64,000 bases of DNA from Apus apus (taxonomy: Eukaryota; Chordata; Aves; Apodiformes; Apodidae): the NCBI RefSeq assembly GCF_020740795.1, contig NC_067286.1, forward strand, positions 1,235,990 through 1,299,989. Reading direction: 5' to 3'. Positions within the stretch are counted from its first letter, which is position 1; the number at the start of each line of letters is the position of its first letter. Of this stretch, positions 58,137 to 64,000 are shown one piece after another. Both the position numbers and the translations under genes were made by a program. The notes under the pieces were generated by a model. That model made no database searches. It was not told the origin of the DNA and saw only the letters and a program-made list of their open reading frames with translations.

Positions 58137-58715
58137 GGGTGGGCTTGGTTGGAAAAGCCCTTCAAGATCCCTAAGTCCACCTGTTCCCCCAGCCCTGCCC
58201 AGGCCACCCCTGCCCCGTGTCCCTCAGCACCATCTCCAGGGCTTGGAAACCCCCCCAGGGATGGGGACTCCCCCCCTGCCCTGGGCAGCCTGGGCCAGGC
58301 CCTGACAGCCCTTTGGGGGAAGGAATTGTTCCCCAGATCCAACCTCAGCCTCCCCTGGTGCATCTTGAGGCCAGTTCCTCTTGTCCCATCCCTTGTTCCT
58401 GGGGAGCAGAGCCCGACCCCCCTGGCTCCAACCTCCTCTCAGGAGCTGCAGAGCCAGCAGGTCTCCCCTCAGCCTCCTTGGCTCCAGGCTGGACACCCCC
58501 AGCTCCCTCAGCTGCTCCTCACAAGTTCTCCAGCCCCTTCTCCTCCTGCTCCAGCCCCTTCCCCAGCTCCCTTGCCCTTCCCTGGCCACCTTCCAGCCCC
58601 TCCATGTCCTTCTTGTCATGGGGGGGCCCAGAACTGACCCCAGGATCTGCCCCAGCAGTGCCCAGCACAGGGGGACAGTCACTCGTATGAACCCCAGGAG
58701 ATCCTGGAGAGCTCT
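58137..58715 (-). repeat. CR1 LINE, long copy (about 580 bp)
   Basis: The complement of the CAGGCCACCCCTGCCCCGTG subtype. It continues into the deeper CR1 portion (GGCTGGACACCCCCAGCTCC, GTCCTTCTTGTCATGGGGGG, GTGCCCAGCACAGGGGGAC). It is the longest CR1 in the window and sits between the TMEM258 and MYRF 3' ends. Confidence 0.85.
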
Positions 58716-58894
58716 GAACCCAGAACTTCCCAAGATTCCAGGTGTGGAAACACCACAGGGGCTCCTCCCTCTTGTTGGAAGCAATTTTATCACGACTGAA
58801 GGAAAAAAACCCAAGCAACCAAGAAGCCCCTCAGCTCCCAGGCAGGGAGGGAAGCAGCAGGAGCCATCCTGGGGTACAAAGCAGTAGTGAGAGA

Positions 58895-58900
58895 TTTATT
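58895..58900 (-). terminator. MYRF: Candidate distal poly(A) signal for MYRF
   Basis: AATAAA on the minus strand, about 3.97 kb past the MYRF stop. A nearer AATAAA lies at 59479-59484. Either may be used. Confidence 0.45.
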
Positions 58901-60184
58901 TATAGGGGCACGTGGAAACCTCCAGCCTCACACAAAAGTCTAAAGAAGCCAAACAAAACCAAAAAAGAAAACAAAACCAGGTGTGTGACGGGGGAAGAAG
59001 GGGCAGGGGGGGGGGAAGGAATCCAGAGACTCAAGCCTCCAATTCTGCAAAATATAAATATCACTCAGAAAGGGAGGAGGGAAAACCAGCCTTGTTTCCC
59101 CAGGAAGGATCAGGAAGGAACCTGCTAAGAAGGGAACTCTACAAACTTGCTGGCAATAATATACAGGGATTAAAGCTGTGGCAGCAAACGTTGAAACCAA
59201 ACTAATTAGTGCTTTTTGTTTTGTTTTTTCTTTTTTTTTTTTTTTTTTAAATCTTTTCTGTGTGTTTCTTTCCTTCCCTGCCCCTGGCAGGGCTGGCTCA
59301 GGCTCTGCTGCCAGGCTTTCAGCTCAGGACAGAACCTTTGGGACTTTGCTTTAGAAACAAACTCCAAAACCAGCCCAGCTCTGGCAAGGGGGTCTCCTTC
59401 CCAAGCTGCTCTTCCTTCCTGCCAAACCCAGAGAGCTGGAACATCTCATTTCCAGCAGGGAAAAGAAGGGGTGGGTGGTTTATTTTTTGGGGAAACAAAA
59501 AGGGTTTCGTTTCCCTTCTCCCACCCCAAACTGGAGGCACCAGCTCAGAGCTCCCTCATCTCCTGTAGGATCCAGCTGATTGTGAGCTCCTGGGACTGAT
59601 TTGGGATGGGGAACACCTCTGCTTTTCGGGGGGGGGTGGTCTCCACAAACAGCCCTTTCCATGGGCTTGGAATATTTACACCCCCCCTTGGAGGCTCCTC
59701 TCTGCATTGCTGGTGGGACTGGTGCCAGAGTTTGGATAGAAAGAGGTACTATTGGGATATAAAAAGCTAAAAAAACCCCAAACCCCACACAAGCAACCCT
59801 GGGAGCTGAATCCTTCTCTTCCTGGGACACCAGGCAGTGCTGGCAGCTCTGCTGCCATCCAGCTGGAGGGCAGGCTTGGGCCCTTCAGGTCCTGCCCCAT
59901 CCCATTCCCTCAGTCCTTGCCCACCAGTTTTGGAGGCACAGACACACATGGGACACCAGCCTTGGGAGACAAGTCCAGCCATGGGACACCAGCCTTCCCA
60001 CCCCCTGGGAAACGGACAACAGGCACTAGGAGCTGTCCCTGGAGCCCTCAGGAACTCAGTGGTGCCCCACAAGCCCCCTGGTGAAGGATCGTGGGGACAC
60101 ATCCAGGAGCCTCCCCCTCTTCCCAGGCCACCCCTGCCAGCTCCTTTCTGGGGCTTGATCTGAGGACAAGGGGGAAGGGGTTAA

Positions 60185-60412
60185 AACTGGGAGAGGGGAA
60201 GATTTAGGTTGGACATTCTTCACTAGGAGGGTGGTGAGACACTGGAACAGGTTGTCCAGATGGCATGTCCCATCCCTGGAAGTGCTGAAGGGCAGGTTGG
60301 ATGGGGCTTGGAGCAACCTGGGCTGCTGGGAGGTGTCCCTGCCCATGCAGGGGGTGGGACTAGATGATCCTTAAGGTCCTTTCCAGCCCAAACCATTCCA
60401 GAATCCCTCCCC
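60185..60412 (+). repeat. CR1 LINE 3' end inside the MYRF 3' region
   Basis: Forward CR1: GGTTGGACATTCTTCACTAG, GTGGTGAGACACTGGAACAG, GGTGTCCCTGCCCATGC, then CTTAAGGTCCTTTCCAGCCC. Antisense to MYRF. A faint CR1-like relic (GGGTTGGAACCCCATGATCC) lies at about 62608-62645. Confidence 0.85.
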
Positions 60413-62869
60413 TCCAGGAGCAGCTGGGTCAGATGGACCTGTGGGTCATGGCAGAGGGGGTTTGGGGGGGGTGGCCTTTGCAGGTAGGTGCCCTCACCCC
60501 ACCCCAGGCTGCCTCTTCAGGGGCTAAAGGAGCACACCAACTCCACCCCAGGAGGGAGAGCAGCTCCCTCTTGGCTGAGGAGACAGGGCAGGGCACGAGG
60601 CAATGCTCACCTGAACTGGGACCTCGGCCACTGATTGCCAAGGGGAGAAGAAAAGCTGCCAAGAGAAGTATCTTCCTGGTTGAAGGCCAAATAAAAACTC
60701 CCGGGGTCAATGGAGGGAAAGAGTGACCTCACCAGAGGAGCTGCTTTGGAGGGTTTCCTTCCCAATTTAGGCAGAGGTGGAGCTGAGCTGCTTCTGATGG
60801 GTCCTCCCTCGGCTTTGGGACCTCTGGGTTTTTAGGGCAGTCACCTGGTGTCCCTCCTGCGTGGCTGCCCAGCCTTCCCTGCTGCTTCCTGCCTGTCCCA
60901 GCTTCAGGGAAAGGTTCGTAGCTGGAAAAATCCTGCCTGGGGAAGTGTCTGCTGCCCAGAGGTGTCTGCTGGGGATGAAACCTGACCTAGAAACCACCCT
61001 CCAAATCAAGATCCAGGTCCTTGGGTGACAAGAGACACCAACCTCGAAGGCTGGTGTGTGGAGCTGCAGGGTGGTGGCTGCTGGGGACAAGCCCAGGAGG
61101 TTGTGAGAGGGGTGACAGGAGATGAAACTGGTGCCCAGATGGGGAGGAAGGCTGGGTGGGTCCCACGAGGTGCTGACAGGAATTTCTCTCTCTAAAAAAC
61201 AATAAATGTCTTTGCAGCTGGTTTTCTCTGGAGCAGCAGAGAAGCTCCTCAGTGCTGGTCCCTGGCTGCCTCTGGCCACCAAATGCAGGCAGATCCAGCT
61301 GCAGTTCCCCCAAAACCAGCTGGAACCAGGTCCCCTGCCTCCAGTGGAGGGGACAAGAGGAGCTCCTGGGGGCAGCTCTCCGGGCTGCCGAGCGGATTGT
61401 CCCCAGCACTGGCTGCTCCTTCCTTGGAGAAACAGGGCTTGGCTGCGAGGCCCTGCTGGTGGCTCAGCCCCCAGGGCCACCGAGGTCTCCTGGTTCAGCA
61501 GGAGGTGCTGGAGGAGGAGGAGGAGGAAGGGGAGGAAGAGGAGACACGGTGCTGGTCAAGCAGCCCGAGGTGTCCCAGCACGGCTGCAGCACCCGAGCCC
61601 CATGGAGCTCAGCAGGGGCCCCCTCTGTGGTTTCCCCTGCCAGAAGCAGGGGGAGCTCAGGAGGGACAGGAGGAGGAGACCCCGTTTTCAGACAGCTTCC
61701 ACAAGAGGAAAGGAAAGGAAACCTCAGCAGTTCAGCAAGTTAAGAACTTGTAACAGTTGAACACCCCGCAGGCTGCCAGCAGAGCCGGGCCCCGGGAGCC
61801 CAGCCTGCCAGCCCCCCTGGTGGGGCAGGGGCTCCGAGATCCGGGAGCTGGTGGCTGCAGTGAAGCCACCTCAGGTGTCCCCAGCACCTCAGCCTTGCTC
61901 TGCAGGGCACAGCGGGCTTGGCCAGCCGTGTCTCTTCTGCACATCTGGCCAGAGGTGGCTGCCTGGACGCCACGCATGCGGCCAGGTGCTGCTGCCAAAA
62001 GAATCGGGTCCCTCACCCTCCGTGCAGGTGGCTCAGGGAGGGGTTTCTCCCCTGGCAAGTGTCCCCAGGAGTGGCTGGGCCTGGGCAGCAGCTTCAGGGA
62101 GCTGCTGGAGTTGATCCATCCGGACCTGGACAGGGTGAAAGTCAGAATGCAGCGAGGAGGGGGACAGATGGTGAAGCTGGACCTTCTCCTGTTGTCCACA
62201 GGGTCCGTCGGCAGGTCCTGGGGTCTCCGGGGGGGGTTCTGTGGGGGTGGCCCTGGGCCAAGTAGAAGGAACAGCAACTCCAGTGTACGACTTCCAGTAC
62301 GTCCAGTCACAGGCTTCTTTTCCAGGCCAAACTCCAGCTTTTTTTTTTTTTTTTCTGCTCCTGGAAAGGGGCTCCAGTGCTGAGCAATTCCAGTGTTGTG
62401 AAGAAGTGACGTGGGACCACCAGGCCAGAGCAGGATGGACCTCCTATCATCCACACTCTGGGCTGTGGCAGACCCGTTCAGTCCAGTGTAATGCTTTCAA
62501 AAATCCAGTGTTGGCAGGGGAGGGAGAAGCACTGGAGCACACAAGTGTCCCCAGAAGGGAAGGAGAGAGATACTGGGGATGGTGGGAATCGCTGCAAGGT
62601 CCAGGGGTTGGAACCCCATGATCCTAAATGTCTTTTCCAGCCATGGAGATCCCAGGGGGCTGGTGGTGCTTCTGTGGCTTAGGTCCTGTGTGTGTCCTGG
62701 GCTTCAGCCCCTGCCTCACCAGCCACAACCAAACCAGCTCCAGGCCCCACGTGGGAGATGGGGACGAGGTGGGGCTGGGGGATAGTGGAGGAGGGTCTGC
62801 AGGAGTGTCCCCAGTGTCACCAGTTCCCCCCTCCTCTGTCCAACCAGAGGGCACTGGCACTGCCAGGAC

Positions 62870-63817
62870 TCACTCACAGAGCCAGAAGAACTGAAAATAA
62901 TAGTCAGTGAAAAGGTGTCCCCTCTGCTCAGGAGTGGAGCTGCAGTTGGCTCGGCCCTGTGGGAGAGGAGAAGAGGAGCTTACAGGCAGGTCCAAGGTGA
63001 GGAATTCTGCTGGAATGATGTGCTGGGACAGAGAAGAATCATCCCCCCACCACCCAGGTAACTGTGGAAGGCAAGAGCCACGATGGAGAGGGCCTTGGAG
63101 GCCTCTCAGAGCCACGTGGCTGCTGAACCTGCCATGGTCCCATCCTTCTGCTCAGCCCTGGGCAAGAGGGAAGCTGAAGTAGCTGCTGGTACTCACAGGC
63201 TGTGCCACTCTGAAGTGGTAGGTGAACTCCTGGAAAGACATCATCACCAGAGGCCAACGGTGTGTGGTTTCCTGGGGGAGAAAACAGGAGAGCTGGGATG
63301 AGATGGGGGCTGAGCAGCAGGGGATGTTCTACCCAGGCCAGGCTGGTAAGGAACCACACAACCCTGGGCTGTGGAGGTGAGGAGGAACCTCTCCAGGGTC
63401 AGCAGTGGAGAGGGGTGAGGAGGAACCTCTCCAGGGCCAGCAGTGGAGCTGCTGCAGTCCCTTCTGGAGGGCTGGGTGCTGTGCTGTGGCTCTGGTGAGC
63501 TGTCCCCTCCCTACCTGTGTGTCTGTGGCATCAGTGGAGCTGTTGGTGCTCACAGGTTCCTGGCAGGGATCGCTGGAGACAAGGCCACAGAGGGAGATGG
63601 ACACAGCAGAGGAGGAGCTGGGGAGAACACACATGGTAAGTCCCTGGAAGGGAGCTGGCAGGAGGCACCATGGCCACATGGCACCATATCCAGGAGCTTC
63701 AGGGGTACCAAGACAGCGGGGAGATGAGTCCTGTCCACTCACTTCATCTCCAGGGTGAGGTTGGTGTTCACTGCAGTCAGCTGGCTGACGGGGATGCGGA
63801 AGGAGAAGTTTCCAGGC
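62870..63817 (-). CDS. MYRF: MYRF, last four coding exons (partial, continues beyond the window)
   Basis: Myelin regulatory factor is a membrane-bound transcription factor that cleaves itself. The part here is the lumenal C-terminal domain. Exons on the minus strand, all with GT/AG borders and matching phases, are 63743-63817 (PGNFSFRIPVSQ, ending NLTLEM), 63515-63617 (NSSSAVSISLCGLVSSDPC), 63197-63271 (HRWPLVMMSFQEFTYHFRV) and 62870-62956 (GRANCSSTPEQ, ending DYYFQFFWLCE and TGA). The pattern NFxxxIPVS, MNSSSxVS, HRWPxxMxSFxEFTYHFRV and xDYxFxFxxLC agrees with my memory of the mammalian MYRF end. Position next to TMEM258, tail-to-tail, favours MYRF over its paralog MYRFL. The upstream 183 bases to the window edge look intronic. 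Confidence 0.9.
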
Positions 63818-64000
63818 CTGGGGACACAGAGAGAACATGAAACCTCACCACAGCGCTGCCAACGGGGCTGAGACGGTTGGGACAGGACCCAGAGTCCCTG
63901 TCGGGCTGAGACTTCAGAGGAGAGGGCTTCCCAGGCTAGTTCCCAACTCAGCACCACGTGCAGTTTCCTCCGAGGGAAGGACTCGGAGCCCCGGCTCCTC

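Larger units (their letters stand above)
58880..62869 (-). other. MYRF: Probable MYRF 3' untranslated region
   Basis: No coding content was found between the MYRF stop and the candidate poly(A) signals. It contains an opposite-strand CR1 (60185-60412), a GGA-rich patch (about 61505-61550), a T18-type run near 59231 (an A-run in the transcript) and a T-run near 62339. The extent is inferred from the absence of genes and from the signal positions. Confidence 0.5.

Noticed and set aside
58141-58887. Open frames of 150-200 codons rich in Pro and Ser
   Set aside because: They are translations of a CR1 3' region, not its reverse transcriptase, and have no coding value.
61206-62454. Several 150-240 codon frames on both strands downstream of MYRF
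   Set aside because: GC-rich 3' region. None shows a recognisable domain, and they conflict with one another.

Overview
The window looks like bird nuclear DNA. It is littered with 5'-truncated CR1 LINE ends in both orientations, which is the dominant avian interspersed repeat. Its genes are single-exon class II olfactory receptors (ORs), followed by the conserved vertebrate trio FEN1, TMEM258 and MYRF. No bacterial or viral gene system is present. The species cannot be named from the sequence.

Positions 1 to about 49,000 are an OR cluster with nine intact receptors. Six lie on the plus strand before position 38,000 or in its middle (starts 1761, 5860, 15066, 21601, 28052, 32663), a seventh starts at 38367, and two lie on the minus strand (24908-25867 and 47975-48913). 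Two further copies are dead (10903-11674 minus, 44728-45326 plus). All resemble the OR5/OR8/OR9-like gamma group except the second pseudogene, which looks like another subfamily. They sit 3-7 kb apart. The spacers hold CR1 pieces, a 1.3 kb T-rich composite satellite (17437-18735), AT-rich arrays and stretches where I recognise nothing. Several receptors have a splice-acceptor-like CAG shortly before the ATG, as expected if untranslated upstream exons are spliced to one coding exon.

Positions 50,000-53,000 are a gene-free boundary with a 20-copy G-rich minisatellite (51103-51795) and a purine-rich block. Positions 53,000-64,000 are a housekeeping block: FEN1 (minus), TMEM258 (plus, head-to-head with FEN1 across a CpG-rich promoter) and the last four coding exons of MYRF (minus, tail-to-tail with TMEM258, running off the window). 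This order and these orientations match the mammalian arrangement, but the FADS genes that follow FEN1 in mammals are absent and ORs come next.

The most interesting observations are these. A related 21-bp minisatellite occurs in the first introns of both divergent genes FEN1 and TMEM258, G-rich on the non-template strand each time. FEN1 carries a one-base frameshift in a G8 run, probably a sequence error. One OR has DHH in place of the DRY motif. Two CR1 copies 17.5 kb apart share about 160 bp beyond their 3' ends, which suggests 3' transduction or segmental duplication. I found no evidence for a wholly new biological system.
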